Part shown: positions 16,918-26,432 of the stretch, in pieces
How positions within the stretch are numbered: the first letter of the stretch is position 1
Layout: every line of letters begins with the position of its first letter
DNA from: Celeribacter baekdonensis B30
GTDB lineage: Bacteria > Pseudomonadota > Alphaproteobacteria > Rhodobacterales > Rhodobacteraceae
Length of the DNA: 64,000 bases
Direction: 5' to 3'
NCBI RefSeq assembly: GCF_000299875.1
Contig: NZ_AMRK01000002.1
Coordinates: forward strand, 1 to 64,000
Position numbers and translations under genes: made by a program
Notes under the pieces: generated by a model
What the model saw: only the letters and a program-made list of their open reading frames with translations
Told to the model about the DNA's origin: nothing
Database searches by the model: none

Positions 16918-17301
16918 TTATTCAGGCTGCCAAGCCTCATAATCCTGACGCAGAACCGGGTTGGCCTTGCGGATCGAACCCGCAGGCGCGTAAGCGGCGA
17001 TGGTGCCCGTGAGGTTTTCGACATGAGGTTTCTCCCAAGTCTTGTGCTCAAGCGCCTCATGGCCCGGATGGTTGGCAAACGTGTGGTGCAGCCAGCCATG
17101 CCAATCAGGATTCACGCGGGAGGCCTCGACCTCACCGTTGAAAATCACCCAGCGACGGCTGTCATCTTCGTTGCGGAAATAGAAATTGCCTTGGGCGTCT
17201 TCGCCGACCTTGATGCCATGGCGCCAGGTGAACAATTGAGTGCCAATGGTTTGGCCCTTCCACCAGACAAGTGCGCGCAGGACAGTGTTCACGATACCCA
17301 T
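16918..17301 (-). CDS. NADH:ubiquinone oxidoreductase accessory subunit, NDUFA12 family
   Basis: This 127-residue protein belongs to the NDUFA12 (17.2 kDa) family, a supernumerary complex I subunit found in mitochondria and alphaproteobacteria. Diagnostic segments are WWKGQTIGTQLFTWRHGIKVGEDAQGNFYF, RRWVIFNGEVEASRVNPDWHGWLHH and KTWEKPHVENLTGT. ATG 17301 has GAAAGGTG upstream and gives the normal start; a GTG four codons earlier is less likely. It precedes mlaD by 42 nt on the same strand. Confidence 0.93.
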   Translation of the reverse strand: MGIVNTVLRALVWWKGQTIGTQLFTWRHGIKVGEDAQGNFYFRNEDDSRRWVIFNGEVEASRVNPDWHGWLHHTFANHPGHEALEHKTWEKPHVENLTGTIAAYAPAGSIRKANPVLRQDYEAWQPE

Positions 17302-17410
17302 GGATCCGGTCACCTTTCGTAATTCGCTTGTCGCAATCTATGACCCATCCGCACGCCAAGGTCCAGAGGGCAGCCGCCTGTGCCGGGCGAGTTTTCGCCG
17401 CAGAAGGCCA

Positions 17411-17445
17411 AAAAAAGCCCCCCGCCTCACGCGAAGGCAGGGGGC
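17411..17445 (-). terminator. Rho-independent terminator of clpX
   Basis: Read on the minus strand, a GC-rich stem (GCCCCC and AGGC pairing across a 7-nt loop) is followed by a run of T. It lies just beyond the clpX stop codon. The rest of 17302-17410 shows no gene. Confidence 0.75.
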
Positions 17446-17472
17446 AAATGTCAGCACACAAGGATCAGCGGA

Positions 17473-18738
17473 TCAGGCTGTCGCTTCCTTGGTCTTTTCG
17501 TCCGAGTAGATCATCAACGGCTTGGCCGACGACATCACAGCATCCTCGTTCACAACGACTTCGGTGACATTGTCCATGCCCGGAAGTTCGAACATGGTGT
17601 CGAGCAGGATGTCTTCGAGGATTGAGCGCAGACCGCGCGCACCGGTTTTACGTTCAATCGCCCGTTTCGCGATGGAGGTAAGCGCATCCTCGGTGAAGGT
17701 CAGCTTGGCGTTTTCCAACTCGAACAGGCGCTGGTATTGCTTCACCAGTGCGTTTTTCGGTTGGGTCAAAATCGTGACCAAGGCGTCCTCATCCAAATCT
17801 TCGAGCGTCGCCAGAACGGGCAAACGGCCAACAAATTCCGGGATCAAGCCGAATTTCAACAGGTCTTCCGGTTCGAGCTGCTTGAACATCTCGCCGACGC
17901 CTTTGTCTTCGTCGTTTTTCACATCCGCACCAAACCCCATCGCAGTCCCTTTGTTGCGCTGCGCGATGATCCGGTCGAGACCGGCAAAGGCCCCGCCACA
18001 GATGAACAGGATGTTGGTGGTGTCCACTTGCAGGAATTCCTGCTGCGGATGCTTGCGCCCGCCTTGCGGCGGCACGGAAGCCACGGTGCCTTCCATGATT
18101 TTCAGCAAAGCCTGTTGCACACCCTCGCCCGACACATCGCGAGTGATCGAAGGATTGTCGGATTTGCGGGTGATTTTGTCGACTTCGTCGATGTAAACGA
18201 TGCCGCGCTGCGCCCGCTCGACGTTATATTCAGACGCCTGAAGCAGTTTCAGGATAATGTTTTCGACATCTTCCCCGACATAGCCCGCCTCGGTCAAAGT
18301 CGTCGCATCGGCCATGGTGAAAGGCACGTCGAGAATGCGCGCCAGCGTTTGCGCCAAAAGGGTTTTCCCGCAACCGGTCGGACCGATCAAAAGGATGTTC
18401 GACTTCGACAATTCGATGTCGCCATTGCCTTTGGCCGCATGATTAAGGCGCTTGTAATGGTTGTGAACCGCCACAGACAACACGCGTTTCGCGGTCGCCT
18501 GACCGATCACATAATCATCGAGAACCTGACAAATGTCGCGCGGGGCAGGCACGCCCTCGGAGGATTTCAGACCAGAGGATTTGGTTTCCTCGCGAATGAT
18601 ATCCATGCACAGTTCGACACATTCGTCACAGATGAAAACGGTCGGGCCCGCAATCAATTTGCGCACCTCGTGCTGGCTCTTACCGCAGAACGAGCAGTAA
18701 AGCGTGTTTTTGCTGTCACTACTGGACGAATTGCTCAT
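17473..18738 (-). CDS. clpX: ATP-dependent Clp protease ATP-binding subunit ClpX
   Basis: This AAA+ unfoldase of about 421 residues delivers substrates to ClpP. An N-terminal zinc-binding domain is visible (CSFCGKSQ ... CDECVELC), then Walker [11 protein letters not shown], the pore loop [12 protein letters not shown], Walker [11 protein letters not shown] and the ClpP-binding loop region. ATG 18738 follows an AGGGGA ribosome site; a GTG one codon earlier is possible. It lies downstream of clpP with a 247-nt gap, so a separate promoter is likely. Confidence 0.97.
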   Translation of the reverse strand: MSNSSSSDSKNTLYCSFCGKSQHEVRKLIAGPTVFICDECVELCMDIIREETKSSGLKSSEGVPAPRDICQVLDDYVIGQATAKRVLSVAVHNHYKRLNHAAKGNGDIELSKSNILLIGPTGCGKTLLAQTLARILDVPFTMADATTLTEAGYVGEDVENIILKLLQASEYNVERAQRGIVYIDEVDKITRKSDNPSITRDVSGEGVQQALLKIMEGTVASVPPQGGRKHPQQEFLQVDTTNILFICGGAFAGLDRIIAQRNKGTAMGFGADVKNDEDKGVGEMFKQLEPEDLLKFGLIPEFVGRLPVLATLEDLDEDALVTILTQPKNALVKQYQRLFELENAKLTFTEDALTSIAKRAIERKTGARGLRSILEDILLDTMFELPGMDNVTEVVVNEDAVMSSAKPLMIYSDEKTKEATA

Positions 18739-18985
18739 CACATTCCCCTAAGGACCCGGAACTGGGCCGTCTTTATAAATCTGGCTGAGCCCCAAACGGC
18801 GCTCAACTTTGCCCTGAAATAGCAGCCCCCAAAGGGGCCGCCCATTGCCCTTGTTCCCCTGAGTGTAAGACAGCGATTTTTCGGGCACAATGGCAAAATC
18901 CCGATCGCACTTAACAGCATTGCGAGGCCAATGGCCCCGCCCCTGACCGGCCCGGATGCATCCAGACCGATCAGAGCCTTTGATC

Positions 18986-19609
18986 TTACTCTTCCGGCAC
19001 CGCGCGGCTTTCGACGATTTCGTCGATCAAACCAAAGGCTTTGGCATCTTCCGGCGACATGAAATTGTCGCGTTCAAGCGCATCCACCACGGTACCCATG
19101 GTTTGCCCGGTATGTTTGACGTAGATCTCATTGAGCCGATCTTTGAGTTTCTGCGTCTCTTTGGCGTGGATCATGATATCCGTCGCCTGACCTTGGTAGC
19201 CACCGGAGGGTTGGTGCACCATGACGCGCGAATTGGGCAGCGAGAAGCGCATGCCTTTTTCGCCCGCAGTCAGCAAAAGAGAGCCCATCGACGCCGCCTG
19301 CCCCATCACAAGGGTCGACACTTTCGGGCGGATATATTGCATCGTGTCATAGATCGACAGACCGGAGGTGACGACACCACCCGGGCTGTTGATATACATT
19401 GCGATCTCTTTTTTCGGATTCTCGGCCTCAAGGAACAAAAGCTGGGCACAGATCAGCGACGACATGCCGTCATGCACTGGACCGTTGAGGAAAATGATCC
19501 GCTCTTTGAGCAGGCGCGAGAAAATATCATAGGCCCGCTCGCCACGGCTGGTCTGTTCAACGACCATGGGAACGAGGGTATTCATGTAGGTATCAATCGG
19601 GTCTTTCAT
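18986..19609 (-). CDS. clpP: ATP-dependent Clp protease proteolytic subunit ClpP
   Basis: This 207-residue serine peptidase forms the proteolytic chamber used with ClpX. The catalytic triad is visible as S107 in GQAASMGS, H132 in MVHQPSGG and D181 in ERDNF. The N terminus ([20 protein letters not shown]) and length are typical of alphaproteobacterial ClpP. A candidate promoter lies about 155-180 nt upstream. Confidence 0.97.
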   Translation of the reverse strand: MKDPIDTYMNTLVPMVVEQTSRGERAYDIFSRLLKERIIFLNGPVHDGMSSLICAQLLFLEAENPKKEIAMYINSPGGVVTSGLSIYDTMQYIRPKVSTLVMGQAASMGSLLLTAGEKGMRFSLPNSRVMVHQPSGGYQGQATDIMIHAKETQKLKDRLNEIYVKHTGQTMGTVVDALERDNFMSPEDAKAFGLIDEIVESRAVPEE

Positions 19610-19962
19610 ATACGCCTGCCTATTGCTTCTATGTGAGGTGTTAGCGCGGAAGTGTTACTTGAGTCTTAGTGTCGGACCGGTGGGGCTGCAAGGGCACCCG
19701 GTTCTCAGATCGGCACTGCGCCCTGCCACGATGGCGCCCCCAGCCCCAAAGCCCTCCATGGATTTATCATTTTTTCCTTTTGCGTCAAATGGATGAGAAA
19801 ATATCCACAGGTGCTTTTGCAGAGGCGCACAGATGTGTGATTTTGCTGTGTTGCCAGTTTGCCGCAAATTTCGATAAAATTTTAGGCAAAGTCTTCCGAT
19901 CATCCGCCGCAGCTAGCGCCCTGCAATCTGCCAAACCTGCGCCCCGCACCCGCCCAAAGATG
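19610..19962. other. Intergenic region upstream of clpP
   Basis: This 353-nt stretch between the end of the DUF1513 gene and clpP carries no gene I can support. It has an AT-rich middle and one reasonable leftward promoter. I saw no clear heat-shock promoter. Confidence 0.5.
19761..19788 (-). promoter_or_regulatory. Candidate sigma-70 promoter for clpP
   Basis: On the minus strand TTGACG (19788-19783) and TAAATC (19766-19761) are separated by 16 nt, in an otherwise AT-rich patch. Confidence 0.35.
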
Positions 19963-21054
19963 TCAGGCCACATGCGCGGGCAAAGCCACCAAATGATTGT
20001 CCCAGGCCAGCCCCGGAACCGCCGTCAAAGGCCGCATATCGTCTTTGAGCGCCAAAAGCGCGCCAAAGCCATCAGAGCCAAGATAGCCCGCACCAAAGGG
20101 TGCAAGACCACAGAGATCCGCTCGCAACACCGCGCCCAAAAACGTGCCGTCGGCGGCGAAACGTTGTAACCGACCGCCGCGTGGCGACGTGATTGCTACC
20201 TCAGAGCCATCGCCCGAAAAGGCAATCGACCCGGCATAGCCCTGCATCATCACATGCTCGGCCAAATCCGCCTCGGCCAAAACCACATCTTCACCACGTC
20301 GATGCAGCCCCAAAAGCGGCACGGCCTCGGCGGCATCGCCTTCCCATTGCATCGCAAAACCGACCTGATCGTCGGGGCCCACGGCCAGATGCCGGATCGA
20401 ATTCTGGTGTAACTCGGGCGCAAGAACATGCTGCTCTGCGAGGCCGAAATCCGCGTTCAGATAGGTCAGAGACGGAGTCATATCTGCGATGTTCAGTTTT
20501 TCGCGCCCCTCGCCAATCTCAGGATGGGTGAAAATCCCGCCATTGGCGATCACAAGGCTGCCATCGGACAGCTCGCGAATGTCGTGGGGACCAATGCCAT
20601 GGCTCGGCACTTCGCCCACACGTTTATAGCCTTTCGCACGATCCCAGATGCCCAAAACACCTTTTTTCTCAGTATAGTGGTTCTCTGGTGTCAGCATCAG
20701 ATTGCCCTCGCCGACAAACACCCCATGGCCCATGAAATGATGGCCTTGAGGCGCATCCAAACGATGGGTGACGGAGCCGGTGGCGCAATTTACCACCACG
20801 GCAAAGGTGCCCGGACGACGAGCAAAGGCCACCGCTTCGGGTTTGCTCGGATGGGCGGCGGCGGCATGGCCGCGGGCGGGCAAAGGCACACGAAACAGAA
20901 TCTGCGCCGCCTCATCCATGCCATAGAGCGCGTAATCGCCCGAGGCATCGCGCGCCGCCCCCAAATAGGCCGGAGACCCGGCATCGGCCCAACTCAGACG
21001 CGGGACAACTGTGGCAGCGATGGCGGCTTTGATGAATGTGCGGCGGGAGGTCAT
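19963..21054 (-). CDS. DUF1513 domain-containing periplasmic protein
   Basis: This 363-residue exported protein has a twin-arginine-like leader (MTSRRTFIKAAIAATVVP) and a repetitive beta-strand pattern suggesting a propeller (YLGAARDASGDYALYGMD, GHHFMGHGVFVGEGNLMLTPENHY, GPHDIRELSDGSLVIANGG, RHLAVGPDDQVGFAMQW). The function is not established; such genes accompany imelysin genes in predicted iron uptake operons. ATG 21054 has AAAGGA upstream; a longer in-frame reading to 21249 would run through the 3' end of the neighbouring imelysin gene and is not credible. It is the last of four genes in the operon. Confidence 0.85.
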   Translation of the reverse strand: MTSRRTFIKAAIAATVVPRLSWADAGSPAYLGAARDASGDYALYGMDEAAQILFRVPLPARGHAAAAHPSKPEAVAFARRPGTFAVVVNCATGSVTHRLDAPQGHHFMGHGVFVGEGNLMLTPENHYTEKKGVLGIWDRAKGYKRVGEVPSHGIGPHDIRELSDGSLVIANGGIFTHPEIGEGREKLNIADMTPSLTYLNADFGLAEQHVLAPELHQNSIRHLAVGPDDQVGFAMQWEGDAAEAVPLLGLHRRGEDVVLAEADLAEHVMMQGYAGSIAFSGDGSEVAITSPRGGRLQRFAADGTFLGAVLRADLCGLAPFGAGYLGSDGFGALLALKDDMRPLTAVPGLAWDNHLVALPAHVA

Positions 21055-21094
21055 GGGTAGTCCTTTGAGAGGGGGAGAGAGGCGGCGGCAACGA

Positions 21095-22135
21095 TCAATC
21101 GCCATCGGAGGCGTTGAACCCGGCGGAGACGCCCAAAGGCAGACCAACGTCATTGGCCAAAGCGCCCAAAAGCGCCTCGATCCGCTGGCCAACAATCTCG
21201 GTTTTGAGCCGCTGCATCGGCTCAATGACGCCAGAGAAATCCGGGTCATTCAAGGCCTCGGCCAAGCCGATCACCTCGGCAAACATCTCTTCGCTGGCGC
21301 TCATGTCGCCCGGTGCCATGGTGCGGGCCAAATCGCGCGCGGCACTCAGGGACAAGACCACATTGCGCTCGGAGCGGCCCGACCGATAGGCCTCGGCGCG
21401 GGTTGGGCGCGGCTTGTCAAACGTTCCCAACGGGCGGGCAATGCGTTTGCCTTTGGTGTCCTCAAGGCCGGACATCAACATGGTATAAAGCGCCTGAACG
21501 CTTTCCTGCGGCGTCAGATAGTGAGGTTTTGCCGCCGCTCCCGCCTCGCGCAACGTGTCGGCAAACCCGTCTGGCGCGGTCCATTCCGCGTCAATCACCT
21601 GCGCCATCCGGCCCAGATCATGGGTGATCGCCTGAACCAGCTCGCAGGAATAGCTGCCCGCCGCATAGTCATCAAAGGCGTCATCATAGAGCATGTATTC
21701 GAGCGCAAAGAACCCGCGTGCGGCAATGGAAACTTGCGAAAACGCCTGTGGGTCCTGCACAACCGGGTCTTTGGCCGCAATCATATCGGCCAGAGCGCGC
21801 GGGATCAGGCCCTTTTTATCGGGCCAAAAGGCGATGGTCAGAATACGGCCATTGGTCTCAAGCGGTCCCATATGCAGGTGTTGCAGCCCCATCCACGCGT
21901 CAAACGCGGCGTTATAGGCGGGTTTGACAGCCTCGGGCGTGCAATCTGCGGCGGCGGCATCCGACAGGGCCGTGGCGGCGTGATCAAACCGCGCAACCGC
22001 CGGAGTCGCATGCTGATCCACCGCCCGCGTAAGCGCGTCTTGCAACGGGTCGGCCAGAACCGGCGCCGCGACACTCAAGGACAGGCCCAGCCCAAGGGAG
22101 GTGACAAGCGAAGTGGCCAGAAATCTCATACGCAT
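21095..22135 (-). CDS. Imelysin family (M75) periplasmic protein
   Basis: This 346-residue protein has a signal peptide (MRMRFLATSLVTSLGLGLSLSVAAPVLA) and an imelysin-type helical domain (AYNAAFDAWMGLQHLHMGPLE, FFALEYMLYDDAFD, IGLAEALNDPDFSG). In place of the GxHxxE motif of the larger family members it shows GFFALE, so the histidine is missing. It starts 6 nt after the stop of the di-heme gene. A role in iron acquisition is inferred from the operon and family; direct enzymatic activity is doubtful. Confidence 0.85.
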   Translation of the reverse strand: MRMRFLATSLVTSLGLGLSLSVAAPVLADPLQDALTRAVDQHATPAVARFDHAATALSDAAAADCTPEAVKPAYNAAFDAWMGLQHLHMGPLETNGRILTIAFWPDKKGLIPRALADMIAAKDPVVQDPQAFSQVSIAARGFFALEYMLYDDAFDDYAAGSYSCELVQAITHDLGRMAQVIDAEWTAPDGFADTLREAGAAAKPHYLTPQESVQALYTMLMSGLEDTKGKRIARPLGTFDKPRPTRAEAYRSGRSERNVVLSLSAARDLARTMAPGDMSASEEMFAEVIGLAEALNDPDFSGVIEPMQRLKTEIVGQRIEALLGALANDVGLPLGVSAGFNASDGD

Positions 22136-22141
22136 ATGTCC

Positions 22142-23731
22142 TCACAGACTTTCTAGGAACCGGATCAAAGCGGCACGATCCGATTTTGACATCACCGTCA
22201 CAGCATCGCGCGCCGCTTGCGCCTCACCGCCATGCCAGAGCACCGCTTCCAAAAGCGAGCGCGCCCGGCCATCGTGGAGGTAGGTCGTAGCCCCGGAAAC
22301 CTGCGCCGTCAAACCGATCCCCCACAACGGCGGCGTGCGCCACTCGCGCCCGGTGGCGCGGCCCTCGGGGCGATTGTCCGCCAAATCCGGCCCCATGTCA
22401 TGCAAAAGCAGATCACTATAGGGCCAGATCAGTTGAAACGACTGCGGGGTCGAGGTCGCGCCCTCAAGCCGGTGGGTGACAAATTTCGGCACATGGCACG
22501 ACGCGCAGCCCGAGGTGTAAAACATCTCCTTGCCGCGCAGGACCTCTGGATCATCCACATCCCGGCGCGCGGGCACGGCCAGATTGCGGGCATAAAACGT
22601 CACAAGATCGAGACCGGATTGATCAATCTCATCGCCGCGCACGTCCCCCGCACCATCGGGAGCTGTGCGACAGGCGACCTGTTCCACCGTGCAATCACCA
22701 AACGTGGTGGGAAACAGCGGTGTGGAAATGCCAATGTCACCATGAAAGGCGGCGGCGGATTGGTGTTCCACGCGCGGCTCCCCGGCTTTCCAGCCAAACC
22801 GACCCAGCATCGGTGCCCCCTCCCGCTCTGACCATACCAGATTAGGCCTGCCCGAAATCCCATCGCCATTCTCATCCTCAGGGTCAGCATGGGCCAAAAG
22901 ATCAGCTGCCGGAATCGCCTCCAACAGGCCCAGACCGATCATCGGAGTGGCCACACGCGGCGAGATTTGCAGATCCTTGGGCAAAGCACCGTAGCCCGGA
23001 TTTGAAATGGTGTAATTCGGCCTGCGCAACATCACAACCTCACCGTCAGCTAAGGTCACGGGGATCTCGGTATAGGCGATTTCCATCCGCCCCTCGGCGG
23101 CATGGCCCGTGATGGCAAAATCCTGCAACTGGCCGCCATATCCGGGCGCGGGACGTGTGCGCGGCGTGGCGTTTGGCCCGTCAAGATCGGCCAGATAGGC
23201 CTCAATCTCGGTCAACGCCGCAGTTTGGGGTGCGGGCACCGAGAGGCGCAAAAACATCGACACGCGGCTGTCGTCTGGGTGTTCTGGCGGATGCCCGCGC
23301 CCATCCTTGACATGGCACCTCATGCAGGAACGCGCATTGAACAGCGGCCCCAAACCGTCCGACGCCTTGGTCGAAGACGGCGACGAGACCCAGAGCTTGG
23401 CGAACAGCGCATGGCCCAATTCGAAATCGAGCCGATCGTTCAAGGGCAACGTGGTGGGCGGCAGAGAAAACACCGTGTCATCGCCCGTATCCGCCACGGT
23501 CCCCGCCCCGCCTTGGTTGGCCTCAAACGGCTCTGGCGTGGTGAAATCAACCGTTGGGGCCGTCACCGCGTTGATCCGCGCCTGCTCCTGCGCCGTGCGG
23601 GGGTAGATCGGCAAAGCGGGATCATCTTTGGTTCCATCGGCCCCGCCCGCCTGCCCGGCCAACACCGATAAAACGCACAAAGCCCCGATCAAACGCGGGG
23701 CCTGTTTCACATGTGGGGACAGGATAAGCAT
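22142..23731 (-). CDS. Di-heme c-type oxidoreductase (DUF1111 family)
   Basis: This protein of about 529 residues is exported (MLILSPHVKQAPRLIGALCVLSVLAGQAGG) and carries two CxxCH heme c motifs, CMRCH and CASCH, in a MauG/di-heme-peroxidase-related scaffold (DRLDFELGHALFAKLWVSSPSS, DGLGPLFNARSCMRCHVKDGRGHP, GCASCHVPKFVTHRLEG). It acts in the periplasm and may oxidise or reduce iron for the imelysins. ATG 23731 places the signal peptide at the N terminus; a longer in-frame reading to 23875 would overlap the upstream imelysin gene. Confidence 0.88.
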   Translation of the reverse strand: MLILSPHVKQAPRLIGALCVLSVLAGQAGGADGTKDDPALPIYPRTAQEQARINAVTAPTVDFTTPEPFEANQGGAGTVADTGDDTVFSLPPTTLPLNDRLDFELGHALFAKLWVSSPSSTKASDGLGPLFNARSCMRCHVKDGRGHPPEHPDDSRVSMFLRLSVPAPQTAALTEIEAYLADLDGPNATPRTRPAPGYGGQLQDFAITGHAAEGRMEIAYTEIPVTLADGEVVMLRRPNYTISNPGYGALPKDLQISPRVATPMIGLGLLEAIPAADLLAHADPEDENGDGISGRPNLVWSEREGAPMLGRFGWKAGEPRVEHQSAAAFHGDIGISTPLFPTTFGDCTVEQVACRTAPDGAGDVRGDEIDQSGLDLVTFYARNLAVPARRDVDDPEVLRGKEMFYTSGCASCHVPKFVTHRLEGATSTPQSFQLIWPYSDLLLHDMGPDLADNRPEGRATGREWRTPPLWGIGLTAQVSGATTYLHDGRARSLLEAVLWHGGEAQAARDAVTVMSKSDRAALIRFLESL

Positions 23732-23828
23732 AGATGTCCTTGCCAAATGGCGGGGGTCAACGCGCGGCGCTTCAGGGGGGCCATAGTGGGGGCCCGAATG
23801 CCCCCCACGCATTTGTTTTGCCTCGGGT

Positions 23829-25088
23829 TTATTCAAACACGGCGGAGGGGTTGTCCAAGCTGTCAGAGCCCTCAACCGAAACCTCGCCCGCTTGCAAAAC
23901 CGTCACGGCCCGCTCAATCGAGCGTGTTTGCAGCACAAGGGCATCAACCGCCGACATGATCAACTCTTCGCCCGCCGCATTGCCGCGCGCAAGCATTTGG
24001 TCATAGGAAAATCCGGCTTCGGCGGCGGCTTTGATCTGACCCAATTCGGCCACGGAATGATCCACCGCCGCGCTCAATTCTGCACCCGCCTCCGGGTCTG
24101 CCGCAGTCAACAGATCGGCCAGGCTTTCGCCGCGGATCAACGTGCCATCGCTTCGTACATATTGGCCGGTAAAGACATTGCGCATCCCCAAACCGTCATA
24201 GAAATGTGAATTGTGGGTGTTGTCGGAGAAACAATCATGCTCCTCTTCCGGGTCATTGAGCATCAGGCCGAGCTTCATCCGTTCGCCGCCCAATTCGCCG
24301 TAGGACAAGGACCCCATGCCCGTGAGCATCGCCACAATACCGGCTGCCGGATCGGCCAGAACTGTCTCACGCGCTTCGCCGCCCTCGGCCCATTTCCCGA
24401 CCATATATTCGAGGTCCGAGATCAACAGATCGGTGGCCGCAGTCAAATAGTGCCCACGCCGATCACAGTTGCCGTTGGTGCAGCCCTCGCCCACCACATA
24501 ATCGGTGTAGGGGCGGTTGCCCGCGCCATGCTCAGTGCCGTTCAAATCCTGACCCCAGAGCAGGAATTCGATGGCATGATAGCCGGAGGCGACATTGGCC
24601 TCGACCTCATCCGCCTCATGCAATGTCTCGCCGATCAGCTCGGGCGTGATCTCGGTGGCGTCAATCTCGGTACCCGACAGGGTAAATTTCGGCGTGGCGA
24701 TGACATTGAGCGCGGCATACTCGTTCTCGTCTGTCGGTCCGCCATAGGAGGCGTCGACATAGTCGATCAGCCCTTCGTCAAGCGGCCAGGCGTTCACCTT
24801 GCCCTCCCAGTCATCGACGATGGGGTTGCCGAAACGGAAGACTTCAGTTTGCTGATAGGGCACACGAGCGGCGATCCATGCTGTGCGCGCCGCTGTCAGG
24901 CCTGCCTCGGACGGCTCGGTCAACAGCGTGTCAATGGCTGTGCGCAACTCCTGCGCCTTGATCAACGCGTCCTCAAACGTGGCGTGGCCGATCTCGACAT
25001 AGGTGTCCACCACCTCTTTTTCGCCCGCAAAGGCCGGTGCCAGCGGCAGGGTGGCGGCGAACAGTGCCGTCGTCGTCATGCGTTTCAT
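23829..25088 (-). CDS. Imelysin family protein, IrpA-like
   Basis: This 419-residue periplasmic protein has a signal peptide (MKRMTTTALFAATLPLAPAFA) and the diagnostic imelysin GxHxxE motif as GYHAIEFLLWGQDLNGT. ARVPYQQTEVFRFGNPIVDDWEGKVNAWPLDE and the conserved MLTGMGSLSYGELGGERM are also present. IrpA-type imelysins are iron-regulated proteins of uptake systems. It is the first gene of the four-gene operon; ATG 25088 is chosen because it begins the signal peptide. Confidence 0.9.
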   Translation of the reverse strand: MKRMTTTALFAATLPLAPAFAGEKEVVDTYVEIGHATFEDALIKAQELRTAIDTLLTEPSEAGLTAARTAWIAARVPYQQTEVFRFGNPIVDDWEGKVNAWPLDEGLIDYVDASYGGPTDENEYAALNVIATPKFTLSGTEIDATEITPELIGETLHEADEVEANVASGYHAIEFLLWGQDLNGTEHGAGNRPYTDYVVGEGCTNGNCDRRGHYLTAATDLLISDLEYMVGKWAEGGEARETVLADPAAGIVAMLTGMGSLSYGELGGERMKLGLMLNDPEEEHDCFSDNTHNSHFYDGLGMRNVFTGQYVRSDGTLIRGESLADLLTAADPEAGAELSAAVDHSVAELGQIKAAAEAGFSYDQMLARGNAAGEELIMSAVDALVLQTRSIERAVTVLQAGEVSVEGSDSLDNPSAVFE

Positions 25089-25180
25089 CAGTCTTATCCC
25101 TTTCCTGTGCCCCACCGCCTCTTTGGGCGGTCAAGATCACGTTCCATTTGCCCCGCGTTCGGGCGGTGGCTCATGGGGTC

Positions 25181-25211
25181 AATAACTGACTTTTTTAGTA
25201 TGTTATGTCAA
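25181..25211 (-). promoter_or_regulatory. Candidate promoter of the imelysin operon
   Basis: On the minus strand a consensus -35 TTGACA (25211-25206) is followed by AT-rich sequence and GTTATT (25186-25181) at a long 19-nt spacing. A TGAC...GTCA inverted pair brackets the same patch. I saw no clear Fur, Irr or RirA box. Confidence 0.3.
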
Positions 25212-25286
25212 TCCCGATTGTTTTAATTGGAATTGAACACCGCATAGCCCCTGTCAGAAAACGTCGTAAACTACTGTTTTCGCGCC

Positions 25287-26432
25287 TCAATCCAAGGTCT
25301 GCCGATACCGCCGCAAGGCCACAATCACCACCACGACCAAGATCACAGCAATCGCCAACATATCCGGTGCCACCTCGCGCAGACCGCCATCTTTGAGCAT
25401 CACCTTGCGGACAACCCGCAAAAAATGCGTCGCGGGAATCGCTGTGCCAAGCGCCTGCGCCCAGCCCGGCATCGCCGCAAACGGGAACATGAACCCGGAC
25501 AAAAGAATGGTCGGCAGGATGGTGAAAAACGACAATTGCATCGCCTGCATTTGCGACCGCGCCATGGTCGAGACCAGAAATCCAATCGCCAGATTGACCA
25601 CGATATAAAGGTTGAAACCAAGGAAAAACGCCAGAAATGCCCCCTCGAACGGCACATCGAACAACACCCGTGCTGCGATCAAAAACACCAGCGTTTGCAC
25701 ATAGCCGACAAAGACATAGGGGATGATTTTGCCCAACATCACCTCGGCGGGCGTCACTGGCGTGGCAATCAGGCTTTCCATCGTGCCACGTTCGCTTTCG
25801 CGCACAATCGCCACCGCCGTGATCATCACCATGGTCATCGACAGGATCACCGCCAAGAGCCCCGGTACGATGTTGGTCGAGGTCTTGCCCTCGGGATTGA
25901 ACGCCCGGTGGATGACCATATCAAACGGCGCAGGCGCCCCCGCCGCAAAGGCCAGAGGCCCGGTCAGGCTTTGCGCAATCGCGGTGTTGACCACACCATT
26001 GATCGCCCCAATCGCGCCCCCCGCCGCCACCGGATCGGAGGCATCCACCGTCAACAAAATCTCGGGGCGCAGCCCCCGGATCATATCGCGATCAAACCCC
26101 GGCGGCACGGTCAGGATCACCGTGGCACGGCCATCTCGCAGCGCCAGATCACTTTCCGCCTCAGAGGTCGAAACCCCAATGAAATCAAAATATTCGGAGG
26201 TGTCCATCGCCGTCGTCAACGCATGCAAAATCGGGCTTTCCTCGGTCATTTCCACCAAGGTCGGCAGGTGACGCGGATCGGTGTCGATGGCATAGCCAAA
26301 CAGCAAAAGTTGCACCACCGGAATGCCGATCATCATCGCAAAGGTCACGCGATCACGACGCATTTGGATGAATTCCTTGATCAGAACCCCGGCAAAGCTC
26401 GCCCATGAAAAGAACCGCCCCCGCCCGCTCAT
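25287..26432 (-). CDS. ABC-2 type transporter permease (YbhR/YbhS-like)
   Basis: This 381-residue inner-membrane protein has the ABC-2 exporter layout. A first helix near residue 30 is followed by a large extracytoplasmic domain (about residues 50-180) and five C-terminal helices with the RESERGTMESLIATPVTPAEVMLGKIIPY signature. It overlaps the ATPase stop by 4 nt. E. coli ybhGFSR has two permeases; only one gene is present here, so a homodimer is likely. Confidence 0.9.
   Translation of the reverse strand: MSGRGRFFSWASFAGVLIKEFIQMRRDRVTFAMMIGIPVVQLLLFGYAIDTDPRHLPTLVEMTEESPILHALTTAMDTSEYFDFIGVSTSEAESDLALRDGRATVILTVPPGFDRDMIRGLRPEILLTVDASDPVAAGGAIGAINGVVNTAIAQSLTGPLAFAAGAPAPFDMVIHRAFNPEGKTSTNIVPGLLAVILSMTMVMITAVAIVRESERGTMESLIATPVTPAEVMLGKIIPYVFVGYVQTLVFLIAARVLFDVPFEGAFLAFFLGFNLYIVVNLAIGFLVSTMARSQMQAMQLSFFTILPTILLSGFMFPFAAMPGWAQALGTAIPATHFLRVVRKVMLKDGGLREVAPDMLAIAVILVVVVIVALRRYRQTLD

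Noticed and set aside
19655-19903. An 82-codon leftward frame upstream of clpP
   Set aside because: There is no ribosome site or recognisable composition, and it overlaps the likely clpP promoter.
21011-22156. A 381-codon rightward open frame
   Set aside because: It is antisense to the second imelysin gene and has the typical shadow composition.
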